NCBI GenBank assembly: GCA_963725085.1
Contig: CAVRXM010000001.1
Span: forward strand, 1-64,000
Direction of reading: 5' to 3'
DNA length: 64,000 nt
DNA from: VRUE01 sp963725085
GTDB lineage: Bacteria > Actinomycetota > Thermoleophilia > Solirubrobacterales > 70-9
Positions 9,158 to 20,848 of the stretch are shown here, piece after piece (within the stretch, counting starts at the first letter, position 1; each line of letters begins with the position of its first letter). The notes under the pieces were generated by a model. It searched no databases. It had not been told where the DNA came from and was given only the letters and a program-made list of their open reading frames with translations. Made by a program: the position numbers and the translations under genes.

Positions 9158-10606
9158 TTAGAGGTGGAACCGACGGTGGTGGCGGTGGTGTTGCAGCTGC
9201 TCGGGCGGCGGCTCACCCGCGACCGCCGGGTCGGGACCCGGGGGATCGGCGTCGCGGACGAACGCCCAGGTGAGCACGGTGCCGAGGGCGCAGAGGGCGA
9301 CGCCGACCCAGGTCGAGCCGGCGATCGAGGTCGCGAACGAGTCGCCGCTCCCCTGCAGCGCGTGGAACACGGCGCTGGTCGCCGCCAGCGCCAACGAGCC
9401 GGCCACGATCCTGTCCATCGCGAGGACGCCGGAGGCGATCCCGACCTTCTCGCCCGGCATCGCCGCCATCGCCGCGGTCGACATCGGCGCGTAGACGAGG
9501 CCGAGGGCGATCCCGAATAGCAGGTAGCCGACGAGCACCAGGGCGTAGGAGCTGGCGGCGCCGATCCGGGTCAGGAAGACGAGGCCGGCGGTCCCGAACA
9601 GCATCCCCGCGGTCATCAGCCCTCGGGCGCCGAAGCGGCCGATCAAGCGGCCCGAGAACGGGGAGATCGCGATCATCGGCACCGTGATCGGGAGGATCAG
9701 GAACCCGCTCTCGATCGCCGAGTGGCCGCGGACGTCCTGCAGGTACTGGGGCTGGAAGAACATCACCGCCCAATAGGAGCCGACGATCGCGAAGGCGGCG
9801 GCGCTGGCGCCGAAGTAGGGGCCGTTGCGGAAGAGGTCGAATTTGACGATCGGGTCGCTGACCCGGCGCTCGATCCGCCAGAAGGCGGCCAGCGCGAGCA
9901 CCCCGACGGCGGCGAGGACGACGACCGCCCCCGCGCTCCAGGCGCGCGACTGGATCAGCGCCAGGACGACCGCGGTGAGGCCGACGGTGAGCGCGACCAG
10001 GCCGGGGAAATCGATCCGCCTCCCGGCCGAGGGGTCGGTCGACTCGGGCGCCGCCACCGCCATGATCGCGAACCCGGCGACGATGATCGGCAGGTTGATC
10101 CAGAAGATCGCCCGCCAGTCGATTTCGATCAGCGCGCCGCCGGCCAGCGGCCCGACCGCGAGCGCGATCGCCGAGACCGCGGCCCAGATCCCGAGCGCCC
10201 GCGCCTGTTCGCCCTTCGGGAAGGCGTTGCAGACGATCGCCAGCGAGAGGGTCAGGGTCGGCGCCGCGCCCACTCCCTGGAGGACCCGGCCGCCGATCAG
10301 CATCGCCGGGCTCTGGGCGGCGCCGGCGAGAATCGAGCCGGCGCCGAAGACGACGATCCCGATCAGGAAGGCGCGCTTGCGGCCGAACATGTCGCCGAGC
10401 CGACCGGCGGTGACGACGAGGACCGCGATCGTCAGAAGGTAGGCGTTCATCACCCACTGCAGCGACTCGGCGCTCGCCCCGAGGTCGTGGTGGATGCTCG
10501 GCAGCGCCAGCGCGACCACGGTCGAGTCGAGCATCAGGATGAAGAGCCCGGCGCAGGCTCCGGCCAGGGTCCACCAGGGCCGGGACCGCTCGTCGATCCG
10601 AAACAC
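9158..10606 (-). CDS. DHA2-family MFS drug/proton antiporter (14 TM)
   Basis: Polytopic inner-membrane transporter of the EmrB/QacA type. Fourteen hydrophobic segments can be counted. Motif A is GRLGDMFGRKRAF after TM2, and the motif C-like glycine-rich TM5 includes WAAVSAIALAVGPLAGGAL. Its substrate is likely a lipophilic toxicant, which the sequence cannot specify. The open frame runs up to an ATG at 10636, inside the loop of a palindrome; GTG 10604-10606, just before the first conserved residues (FRIDERSRPWW), is chosen instead. The C-terminus is Pro/His-rich (PPPEQLQHHRHHRRFHL). Intact. It lies downstream of the aldo/keto reductase-like gene on the same strand. Confidence 0.88.
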   Translation of the reverse strand: MFRIDERSRPWWTLAGACAGLFILMLDSTVVALALPSIHHDLGASAESLQWVMNAYLLTIAVLVVTAGRLGDMFGRKRAFLIGIVVFGAGSILAGAAQSPAMLIGGRVLQGVGAAPTLTLSLAIVCNAFPKGEQARALGIWAAVSAIALAVGPLAGGALIEIDWRAIFWINLPIIVAGFAIMAVAAPESTDPSAGRRIDFPGLVALTVGLTAVVLALIQSRAWSAGAVVVLAAVGVLALAAFWRIERRVSDPIVKFDLFRNGPYFGASAAAFAIVGSYWAVMFFQPQYLQDVRGHSAIESGFLILPITVPMIAISPFSGRLIGRFGARGLMTAGMLFGTAGLVFLTRIGAASSYALVLVGYLLFGIALGLVYAPMSTAAMAAMPGEKVGIASGVLAMDRIVAGSLALAATSAVFHALQGSGDSFATSIAGSTWVGVALCALGTVLTWAFVRDADPPGPDPAVAGEPPPEQLQHHRHHRRFHL

Positions 10607-10618
10607 AGCCGGGATCCC

Positions 10619-10653
10619 ATCAAGTTTTCCTCCCATATGGAGGAAAACTTGAT
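10619..10653. repeat. Palindrome with CATATG centre (hairpin element 1)
   Basis: Fifteen-base perfect arms (10619-10633 and 10639-10653) around a CATAT loop, between the stop of the aldo/keto reductase-like gene and the MFS start. A GGAGGA within the right arm could act as the MFS ribosome-binding site, so folding might hide it. The centre TCCCATATGGA resembles the centre of the hairpin at 28347-28394. Confidence 0.8.
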
Positions 10654-10660
10654 TTGGGGG

Positions 10661-11799
10661 TCAGGCCGGCGCGCCGGAGAGGTCGCGGGCCGGGTCGATC
10701 CCCCAGCGCTCGGCGACGACGGCGAGCTCCTCGTCGAGCGCCCAGCGATCGGGCCGCTCCCCGCCCTCGTGCTCGGGACTGGCGCCCTTCAGCGCCATGC
10801 ACCCCGTGTTGTCGCCGACGGCGCGGATCTCGGCGACCTCTTCGACGGTGATCCGCTGCTCGGCGGGAAGCGCCGCGAGCTGGGCGCGCTTCTCCTCGAT
10901 CGGGAGCGCCGCCGGCCCCGCCTCCTGGATCAGGGTCGGGACGACGCACTCGACGGCGCGGTGCGCGAGGTTCCACTGGCAGGCGAGCTGGATCGGCTTC
11001 AGCTCGGCCCGCTCGGCGATCGGGATCACGCGCTCGAGCTTCTCGAGGCCGGCCTCGATCCAGCCGGCGGGCCGGAACCCGCGGTGGTCGCCCTCCGGCT
11101 AGCTCCATCCCCGGCTCGAGGTCGCCCCAGAACAGGCCGCCGTAGTCGACGACCCGGGTGATCACGCGGACGTCGTGGCGGGCGGCGGCCTCGAGGCAGA
11201 GCTCGCCCGGCCAGGGCTCGAACGGGTTGAGGATGATCATCGCCCAATCGATCCGCTCGCCGAACCGCTCGAAGCAGGAGATCAGGTCGAGGGTGAAGCC
11301 GTTGGCCGGCCCCGGGGCGACGCCGATCCCGGCAGCGATGCCCGCCTCGCGCAGCGCCTCCATCCCGTCCCAGACCGCCTCGCTGGTGTAGCCGACGCGG
11401 TCGGGGTTGTGGAGCAGAAGCAGGTCGAAGGAGGAGGCGCCGAGGCGGCCGAGGCTGCGCTCGGCGGCGGCCCGCAGGTAGTCGGCATAGGTGTCGGGCC
11501 CGCGCAGGGCCGGGTCGGTGAAGCGGGGGAAGCCGCGCGGCCCGTCGCGCTCGCCCTCGTAGAAGTCGTGGCCGATCGCGCCCACCAGGCGTGTAGTCCT
11601 CGCGCGGGACCCCGGTCAGCGCCCTGCCGAGGAGCTCGTCGGCCTCGCCCTGGCCGTAGGCGTCAGCGCTCAGCATGGTCGAGATCCCCTCGTCCGGGCG
11701 CAGCAGCGCTTCGAGGCGCTCCTCGGGGATCGCCTCGCCGAAGCGGAGGAACCGGCCCCCGCTCCAGGTGCCGATCGCGGTCCGCCCGGGTGAGCTCAT
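10661..11799 (-). CDS. Aldo/keto reductase-like protein, two frameshifts
   Basis: A TIM-barrel AKR pattern: the N-terminus (ATG 11797-11799) has the catalytic Asp/Tyr region ADAYGQGEADELLGRAL, then LLLLHNPD containing the conserved His, and IELAC-like helix KPIQLACQWNLAHR. The Lys of the Asp-Tyr-Lys-His tetrad is not seen where expected: after REDYTL the sequence reads VGAIGHDFYEG rather than a TK motif. The enzyme may therefore be altered in activity. Frameshifts lie near 11588 (an extra base beside CGTGTA) and near 11095. Repaired length is about 378 residues, longer than typical AKRs, with an Asp/Glu-rich C-terminal extension. Confidence 0.75.
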
Positions 11800-11861
11800 C
11801 GTAAGACCGTAGCGGTAGCCCGGTCTGAACCTTGCAGCCGGAACTGTCGTGAACAAGCCCG

Positions 11862-12005
11862 ATGCACCCGACCCGATCCCTCGCGACGATAGGCGCTCTG
11901 GCAGCCGTGCTGACGCTGCTCGGCGGCGGTGGCAGGGACCTCTGCAACGGCGGCGCCGGCAAGAGACCCCAAATCCGCCGGCTGCGAGACCCGGAAGAAG
12001 CTGCC

Positions 12006-12009
<4 letters not shown>
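11862..12009 (+). CDS. Possible short secreted peptide, frameshifted
   Basis: ATG 11862 opens a signal-peptide-like sequence (MHPTRSLATIGALAAVLTLL, then GGG). After one frame change near 11925 it continues AGTSATAAPARDPKSAGCE and ends at TAG 12007-12009, overlapping the clpC stop on the other strand. The mature part would be about 15 residues with one Cys. It could equally be the remnant of a longer exported protein. Nothing similar is recognised. Confidence 0.3.
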
Positions 12010-14645
<2,636 letters not shown>

Positions 14646-14708
14646 TTCGCCTCTATTTCACTCCTGGTTGATCAAACGCGAATCGGGGGCCGAAGTACCG
14701 GATCTCAT

Positions 14709-14760
14709 CTCCGATATCGGAGCGGCTCCTAAGCGCCCTTTAAACGATACCGAGGGCGCT
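14709..14760. promoter_or_regulatory. Two dyads upstream of clpC
   Basis: A 14-base perfect palindrome CTCCGATATCGGAG (14709-14722) is followed by a hairpin with 8-base arms (14732-14739 and 14753-14760) around an AT-rich loop. Both lie in the 178-base gap between lysS and clpC, about 65-115 bases before the clpC start, so they could be a repressor operator for clpC or a lysS terminator. Which one is undecided. Confidence 0.4.
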
Positions 14761-14823
14761 CCCCTTGCCTCGGGGGTCGGAATTTCGCTGGTAGCGGGTT
14801 TTTGGGCGCCGAAGGGTGCCGAA

Positions 14824-16299
14824 TCAGGCGCGCATGGCGGGAAAAAGGACCACTTCGCGGAGGCTTTTCGCCCCGGTAAGAATCATTGCAAGCCGGTCAA
14901 CCCCGAGCCCGACCCCCCCTGTCGGGGGCATTCCCTGCTCGAGCGCCTCGACGAACGCCTCGTCGAACGGCTGCGCCTCCTCGTCGCCGCGGGCGAGCTC
15001 GACGGCCTGCTGCTCGAACCGGCGCCGCTGCTCGTCGGGGTCGTTGAGCTCGGTGAACGAGTTCGCGATCTCCATCCCGCCGACGAACGCCTCCCAGCGC
15101 TCGACCAATCCCTCCTCGCTCCGGTGCGCCTTGGCGAACGGCGAGAGCTCGACCGGGTAGTCGAGGACGAAGGTCGGCTGGATCAGCTCCGGCTCGACCG
15201 ACTTCGAGAGCAGGCCGTCAACCAGCTTGCCCCAGCCCTCGGCCGGGTCGGGCTCGGTCCCCATCGCCGCCGCCAGCTCCTCGCGGCCGGGGTGCTCGCC
15301 GATGTCGATCCCGGTCCGCTCGGAGATCGCCTCGCGGAGGGTGACCCGCCGCCAGGGCGGGCTGAGGTCGATCGTGACGCCGTCGCGCTCGACCTCGAGC
15401 TTCCCGAGGACCCGCTCGGCGACGTCGGCGACCAGCAGCTCGAGGTCGTGGGCGGTCTTCTCGTAGTCGGCGTAGGCCTCGTACCACTCGAGCATCGTGA
15501 ACTCGGGGTTGTGCTTGTGGGAGACGCCCTCGTTGCGGAAGTCCTTGCCGAGCTCGTAGACGCGGTCGATTCCACCGACGACGAGCCGCTTCAGGTAGAG
15601 CTCGGTCGCGATCCGCAGGTAGAAGTCGCGGTCGAGCGCGTTGTGGTGGGTGACGAACGGCCGGGCCAGGGCGCCGCCGTAGAGCGGCTGCAGGACCGGG
15701 GTCTCGGCCTCGACGAAACCGTGGTCGTCGAGCCAGCGACGGATCTCGGCGATCGTGCGGGCGCGCAGGGCGAAGGTCCTGCGGCTGTCCTCGTTGGCGA
15801 GCAGGTCGAGCTCGCGCCGGCGGTGGCGGGTCTCGACGTCCTCGAGCCCGTGGAACTTGTCGGGCGGCGGCCGCAGGCTCTTCGCCAGCAGCCGCCAGCG
15901 GTCGATCGAGAGCGTCAGCTCGCCGCCGCTGCGGGTCGACATCGCGGTCCCCTCGACCCCGATCAGGTCGCCGAGGTCGAGGTCGACGAGCACCCGGTAG
16001 GGCTCCTCGCCGAGCAGGTCCTCGCGGGCATGGAGCTGGATCTGGCCGCTGCCGTCGCGGAGGTCGAGGAAGCAGGCCTTGCCGTGGCCGCGGCGGGCGA
16101 CGATCCGCCCCGCGACCCGGTGGCGCGACTGGGTCTCGAGCCCGGGCGCGAGGCCCTCGTGGGCGGCGCGCACCTCGGCGATCTCCTCGCGCTCGGCGAA
16201 GGTGTGCGGGAACGGGTCGATGCCGTCGGCACGCAGGCGTTCGAGCTTCTCGCGGCGATCCTTGAGGACATCGGATAGGTCTGGATCGCGCTTCGCCAT
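14824..16299 (-). CDS. lysS: Lysyl-tRNA synthetase, class II
   Basis: Charges tRNA-Lys. The N-terminal OB-fold anticodon-binding domain (about residues 60-160, with VAGRIVARRGHGKACFLDLR) precedes the class II catalytic core: motif 2 region FRNEGVSHKHNPEFTMLEWY, and motif 3 GVGLGVDRLAM near the C-terminus. 491 residues, normal length, intact. ATG 16297-16299. It sits between greA and clpC, close to the mycobacterial lysS-clpC neighbourhood. A 66-base sequence immediately upstream recurs upstream of hpt. Confidence 0.96.
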   Translation of the reverse strand: MAKRDPDLSDVLKDRREKLERLRADGIDPFPHTFAEREEIAEVRAAHEGLAPGLETQSRHRVAGRIVARRGHGKACFLDLRDGSGQIQLHAREDLLGEEPYRVLVDLDLGDLIGVEGTAMSTRSGGELTLSIDRWRLLAKSLRPPPDKFHGLEDVETRHRRRELDLLANEDSRRTFALRARTIAEIRRWLDDHGFVEAETPVLQPLYGGALARPFVTHHNALDRDFYLRIATELYLKRLVVGGIDRVYELGKDFRNEGVSHKHNPEFTMLEWYEAYADYEKTAHDLELLVADVAERVLGKLEVERDGVTIDLSPPWRRVTLREAISERTGIDIGEHPGREELAAAMGTEPDPAEGWGKLVDGLLSKSVEPELIQPTFVLDYPVELSPFAKAHRSEEGLVERWEAFVGGMEIANSFTELNDPDEQRRRFEQQAVELARGDEEAQPFDEAFVEALEQGMPPTGGVGLGVDRLAMILTGAKSLREVVLFPAMRA

Positions 16300-16304
16300 A
16301 AATT

Positions 16305-16370
16305 TCGCGCTTCGCTCGCTGCGCGAAGAATCAGACTGTCACGCTTGCTCGCTCCGCGCTCAAGCAGTCT
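16305..16370. repeat. Intergenic repeat copy a (greA-lysS junction)
   Basis: Shares an ordered set of blocks with 27269-27336: TCGCGCTTCRCTCGC, AGAATCAGA, TCGCTCCGCGCTCA and GCAGTCT, with variable bases between. It spans the last greA codons to just before the lysS start. Within this copy AGACTG...CAGTCT and CTTG...CAAG can pair. Confidence 0.6.
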
Positions 16371-16839
16371 CGATTTTCGTGATTTTCAGTTTTTTCTTCG
16401 GGCCGCGCGGGACTTCGACGCTGACGACGTCGTTGCGCTTGCGGCCGATCAGGGCTTTGCCGATCGGCGACTCGTTCGAGAGCTTCTGCTCGAGCGGGTC
16501 GGCCTCGGTCGAGCCGACGATCTGGAATTTCTGCGAGTCGCCGCTTTTCTGGTCTTTGACGTGGACGACGGAGCCGACGGTGACCTCGTCGGTGCCGACT
16601 TCCTTCTTGTCGATGACCGTGGCCCGGCGCAGCCGCTCTTCGAGCTGGGCGATCCGCGCCTCGAGCAGCGCCTGCTCGTTCTTGGCGTCGTCGTACTCGG
16701 CGTTCTCGGAGATGTCGCCGAACTCGCGCGCCTCCTTGATCCGTGCCGCGACCTCACGCCGTTTCTCGGTCGAGAGGTTCTCGATTTCTTCTTTGAGCTT
16801 CTCGAGCCCTTCGGGGGTGATTACGGCCTGCCGAGTCAC
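16360..16839 (-). CDS. greA: Transcript cleavage factor GreA
   Basis: GreA rescues backtracked RNA polymerase by stimulating RNA cleavage in the secondary channel. The N-terminal coiled coil has the tip acidic pair within ARIKEAREFGDISENAEYDDA (key residues Asp and Glu of DISENAEY). The C-terminal FKBP-like domain includes ESPIGKALIGRKRND. 159 residues, standard length, intact, ATG 16837-16839. First gene of a greA-lysS-clpC run on the minus strand. Confidence 0.96.
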   Translation of the reverse strand: MTRQAVITPEGLEKLKEEIENLSTEKRREVAARIKEAREFGDISENAEYDDAKNEQALLEARIAQLEERLRRATVIDKKEVGTDEVTVGSVVHVKDQKSGDSQKFQIVGSTEADPLEQKLSNESPIGKALIGRKRNDVVSVEVPRGPKKKLKITKIETA

Positions 16840-16984
16840 TTCTCTGCCCTCGCTTTGCTGATAACTGGTGGTATTCCGGGTCCCGGACCCAAAAACGCCC
16901 GGGTGCGGGCGAACTCTGCCGCCACACCTGGGCCAAGAGCCGCGGGATTATAGCGAGGCGACTTCGCCGCCTCAGACGCCTTTC

Positions 16985-18321
16985 CTACGTCTTCTTCTTG
17001 ACCTTGAAGCTGAAGGTCGCAGGCGTGGCGTCGGTGCCGGCCGCAGCGACGGCCTCGACCGAGAAAATGTGCCTGCCCGGCTTGACCTTGTAGCTCTTCG
17101 GCGAGGTGCAGGGAGCGAACGCGCCCTTGTCGAGCTTGCACTGGAAGGTCGCGCCCGGAACATCGGAGCTGAAGCTGAATTTGACCTTCGCCTTCTTCTT
17201 TCTTGGTCTTGACCGTTTTCTTCGGGTGCGCGCTGAGGACGTGTCGGGGAGCGCGGCCGCCGATTTCGGCGCCGGCGCGACGACGGTGTAGGTGGCGCTC
17301 GCGCTGGCGGTGCCTTTGCCTCCGTCTTCGGCTTCGACGGTCAGCGTGTGCGGCCCGAGGGTCGCGGTGTCCAGCGGCGCCCCATCGGCGACGGACCCCG
17401 CGCATTTGTCGATCGGGATGCCTTCCTCCGAGGAGCAGGCGTAGGACGCGGTCAGCGCCTGCCCCTGGGTGATCGTGGCGCCCGCCCCCGGGGTGGAGAT
17501 CTCGATCGTCGGAGGTTTGCTGTAGGCGATTTCCACCGCCGGTTCCTCCGTCGTCAGAATCGTCAAGCCGCCTCCAGCGATGAACGAAGACCCGCCTCCG
17601 CCGCCGCCTCCGCCGAAGCTGCAGCCGCCTCCGCCTCCGCCTCCGCCGTAGAGGCCGCCACCTCCGCCGCCGCCGCCGTTGGTCCCGGCTTCGCCGTCGC
17701 CCCCGACGCCGCCGACGCCCAATGCTCCCGCTCCGGCGACAAGGACGCAGCCGCTGCCTCCACCGCCGCCTCCAAGAGACGTGCCTTCGCCGCCGCCCTG
17801 ATTGCCGCCTTCTTCGGATTCTTTGCCTTCTTCGCCCGCGGCACCCCCGTCCCCGCCTGCGCCCTGCGGTCCGCTGCCGCCGCCGCCACCGCCGCCGGCG
17901 GCGACGATCAGGCGCGTATCTACTGGAGTCAGCCCGGCGGATCGGGGGGAGGTTCGTACGTCCGAGGCGCCGCCGCCGCCCGCCCCCGCCGCTGGCCGAT
18001 CCGCCGCCGTTGAACCCGCCTTCCCCGCCTGCGGCCTGCGATTTCCCGTTGCCGCCGACCTCGATGTAGAGCGTCTGGCCCGGGGCTGACCAACGCCCCG
18101 CCGGCCACCACCGCGCCCGCGCCGCCTTCTCCATCGGCGGCGTCCCCGCCGGCGCCGCCGGCCGCCGCCATTTTGATCCGGTGGACCCCGTCGGGAACCG
18201 TGAACGTCTGCTCGCCACCCGTATAGGCGAACTGTTTGCCGACAAGGGCCTGGGCCGGTGACGCGATCAGCGTCAGGGCCGCAACGGCACAGAGCATCAG
18301 GGCAGAGAGGAGCCTCCTCAT
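16985..18321 (-). CDS. Secreted glycine-rich surface protein A, frameshifted
   Basis: Signal peptide (MRRLLSALMLCAVAALTLIA, then SPAQA), then FAYTGGEQTFTVPDGVHRI, which begins a beta-rich glycine-rich domain. Long Gly/Ser tracts (GGGGGGSSFIAGGG) follow, then an Ig/PKD-like segment (TLTVEAEDGGKG). A C-terminal module (FQCKLDKGAFAPCTSP, KPGRHIFSVEAVAAAGTD) belongs to a two-Cys adhesion-type repeat common in secreted actinobacterial proteins. Frameshifts fall near 18080, 17960 and 17900, in low-complexity GC tracts; the last 245 residues are open. Stop TAG 16985-16987. A paralogue lies immediately upstream. Likely cell-surface; the ligand is unknown. Confidence 0.75.
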
Positions 18322-18379
18322 CTGGGGCGGAGGGTACCCCCGCGCTCGGCGAAACTCAAAGCGGTCTCGGCGAATCTAC

Positions 18380-19763
18380 CTAGGTCTTCTTCTTGACCTT
18401 GAAGCTGAAGGTCGCAGGCGTAGCGTCGGTGCCGGCCGCAGCAACGGCCTCGACCGAGAACGTGTGCTTCCCCGGCTTCACCTTGTAGGTCTTGGGCGAG
18501 GTGCAGGGAGCGAACGCGCCCTTGTCGAGCTTGCACTCGAAGGTCGCGACCGGCGACATCGGAGCTGAAGCTGAACTTGACCTTGGCCTTCTTCTTGCTG
18601 GTCTTCACCGTCTTCTTCGGGTGCGAGCCGAGGGTGGTGTCGGGGACGGCCGCCGAGCGAGCGTGGGCGGCCGGCCCCGGGGGCGTCGGTTCTTCTTTCG
18701 GACGACGGTGTAGCTGACGCTCTTGGACGACTGTGCCTTTGTCGTCTGTCTTCGGCTTCGACTGGAAGAGTGAATTCGCCGACGGTCGAGGTATCGAGCG
18801 GCGCCGCCGTTGGCAACCGAGCCGGACGCATTTCGCCGAGCAGGATGCCGGTGCCTCCGGCGACGAGCAGCTGAAGTGACGTGGACAGCCTCTGCCCCTG
18901 GGTGAACGTGGCGTTCGTCGACGGGAGTGGTGATCGTCGACCGTAGGGCGGCGGGTTGTAGATGATTTCGATCTTCGGGTCGGCCGAGGTCAGGCTCATC
19001 AAGCCGCCACCGGCGACGAGCGAGGAGCCGCCGCCGCCACCGCCGCTGCCTGAGGTGCAGGCGCCGCCGCCTCCGCCGCCGCCGAAGAGACCGCCGCCAC
19101 CGCCACCGCCACGGTCCGGTCTCGACTTCGCGCTGGGGCCGCCGTTTCCGCCGACGACCGAGTTCGCCGCTCCGCCGCCGTTGACAACGCAGCCGAAGCC
19201 GCCGATCGCCACCTTCGGTCTTCGGTGCCAGCGCCGTTCCGCCTTCATAGATTCTCTACCTTCTTCGACCGTGGCTGCCCGCCGCTCCGCCATTCGCGCC
19301 CGTGCCGGTCGGGCCATCGCCGCCGCCGCCGCCGCCGCCGGCGGCGACGACAGGCGGGTGTCTTCGGTCGAGAGCGGCGTCGACCTCGGCGACGGTGCGG
19401 ACGTCGGAGGCGCCGCCGCCGCCCACCCGCCGCCGTTGCCGCCGCCGTTGAAGCCGCCTTCGCCGCCTTCGGCCTGCGATCTGGCCGTTGCCGCCGACCT
19501 CGATGTAGAGGGTCTCGCCCGGGGTGACGTCAAGGCCCCGCTGACCACCTCCGCCGCTTCACCGCCCGACGCCGTCGTCGCCGCGCCGCCGGTTCCGCCG
19601 ATCGCGACGAATCCGATCTGTAGACGCCGGTCGGGAACCGTGAAGTCCTGCTCGCCGCCGGTGTAGGCGAATGTTCGCTTCGACGAGCGCCTGGGCCGTT
19701 GGCGCGAGCAGCAGCAGGGCCGCGACGGCACAGAGCAGCACGGCAGACGAGGATCCACCTCAT
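18380..19763 (-). CDS. Secreted glycine-rich surface protein B, paralogue of A, heavily frameshifted
   Basis: Same architecture as the gene at 16985-18321. The signal peptide is readable after one frame change (LLCAVAALLLLAPTAQA), then FAYTGGEQDFTVPD, glycine tracts (GGGGGGSSLVAGGGL), PVEAEDR, and a C-terminal two-Cys module ending in the same KVKKKT-type tail. At least five frame changes occur, the worst in the C-terminal third. The two genes are head-to-tail with 58 bases between them, indicating a tandem duplication. Whether B is a pseudogene cannot be decided, because A also carries shifts. Confidence 0.65.
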
Positions 19764-19843
19764 CGGCGTCGCAGCGTACCCCGATGGATCAGGAAGTCAA
19801 AGCGGTCTCGGCAGAAATTCTCAGGAGCTTGCGGGGACCGGGC

Positions 19844-20848
19844 TCAGGCTGCCTCGCCGGTGCCGACCAGCGCCCGGGCACGATCGAGGTCGGCGCTCTG
19901 CTGCAGCTCCTGCGCGGCCTCCCTGTCGAGCCCGAGCGAGTCGACGTACCAGGGGTAGAACTTGCGCAGGTAGCGGGCGGCGCGCTCGCCGCCGAGGTGC
20001 TCCTCGGCGCGGTCGATCGTCCAGAGCAGCTCGGCGACGATCTCCTCGCGGCGGGGCGGGGAGGCGCGGCGGCCGGTCAGCTCTTCGAACACCCAGGGGT
20101 TGCCGAGCGAGCCGCGGGCGATCATCACCGCGTCGGCGCCCGACTCGCGATAGGCGCGCCGGGCCGCGTCGGCGCTCTTCAGCCCGCCGGAGACGATCAC
20201 CGGCACCTCGAGCCGGTCGGCGAGCTCGCGCGTCAGCGCGTAGTCGGGGGCGCCCTTGTGGCCGGCCGACGCCGCCCGCGGGTGGAAGGCGATCGCGGCC
20301 GCGCCGCCCTCCTCGGCGAGGCGCAGCGCGAGGTCGAACCCGGAGCGGTCCTCCGCCCGCAGGCCGGAGCGCAGCTTCACGGTCACCGGCCTCCCGCTCC
20401 CCTCCCTGGCGGCTGCGAGGAGCGCGAGGGCGAGCTCGGGGTCGGTGAGGAGCTCGACGCCGGCGCCGGTCTTGCGGACCTTCCGCACCGGGCATCCCAT
20501 GTTGATGTCGATCAGGTCGGCCCCGGCCTCGGCCGCGATCGCCGCCCCCGAGCGCATCGCCTCGGGATCGTGCCCGAAGAGCTGGATCGAGACCGGGTGC
20601 TCGTCGGGGTGGATCCGCATCAGCTCTCGCAGCGTGCGCTCGTTGCGGTGGTGGAGGCCGAAGCTCGAGACCATCTCCGAGACGGCGAGGCCGGCGCCGT
20701 GGCGCTTGGCCTGGAGGCGGACGAACCAGTTCCCGATCCCGGCCAGCGGTGCCAGCAGGACCCGGTTCGCGATCCGGACCCCGCCGATCTCGAACGGGTC
20801 GGTCAGCGGCGGCTGAGCCGCGGCGGCGTGTTCATCGGTTGCGGTCAT
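19844..20848 (-). CDS. dus: tRNA-dihydrouridine synthase (DusB family)
   Basis: FMN-dependent reduction of uridine to dihydrouridine in tRNA D-loops. TIM barrel starting ANRVLLAPLAGIGN, with the catalytic Cys in DINMGCPVRKVRKTGAG, the His/Lys FMN-contact residues in VTVKLRSGL and IAFHPRAAS, and the phosphate-binding DAVMIARGSLGNPWVF. C-terminal helical tRNA-binding domain. 334 residues, intact. ATG 20846-20848 lies inside coaX, whose stop is 12-14 bases downstream of it, so the two are translationally coupled. Confidence 0.93.
   Translation of the reverse strand: MTATDEHAAAAQPPLTDPFEIGGVRIANRVLLAPLAGIGNWFVRLQAKRHGAGLAVSEMVSSFGLHHRNERTLRELMRIHPDEHPVSIQLFGHDPEAMRSGAAIAAEAGADLIDINMGCPVRKVRKTGAGVELLTDPELALALLAAAREGSGRPVTVKLRSGLRAEDRSGFDLALRLAEEGGAAAIAFHPRAASAGHKGAPDYALTRELADRLEVPVIVSGGLKSADAARRAYRESGADAVMIARGSLGNPWVFEELTGRRASPPRREEIVAELLWTIDRAEEHLGGERAARYLRKFYPWYVDSLGLDREAAQELQQSADLDRARALVGTGEAA

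Noticed and set aside
9722..11161. Plus-strand open frame opposite the MFS and AKR-like genes
   Set aside because: Shadow frame with Arg/Gly/Asp-rich composition and no recognisable domain.
14646..14823. CtsR operator upstream of clpC
   Set aside because: No tandem GGTCAAA heptads were found; only dyads of another kind.
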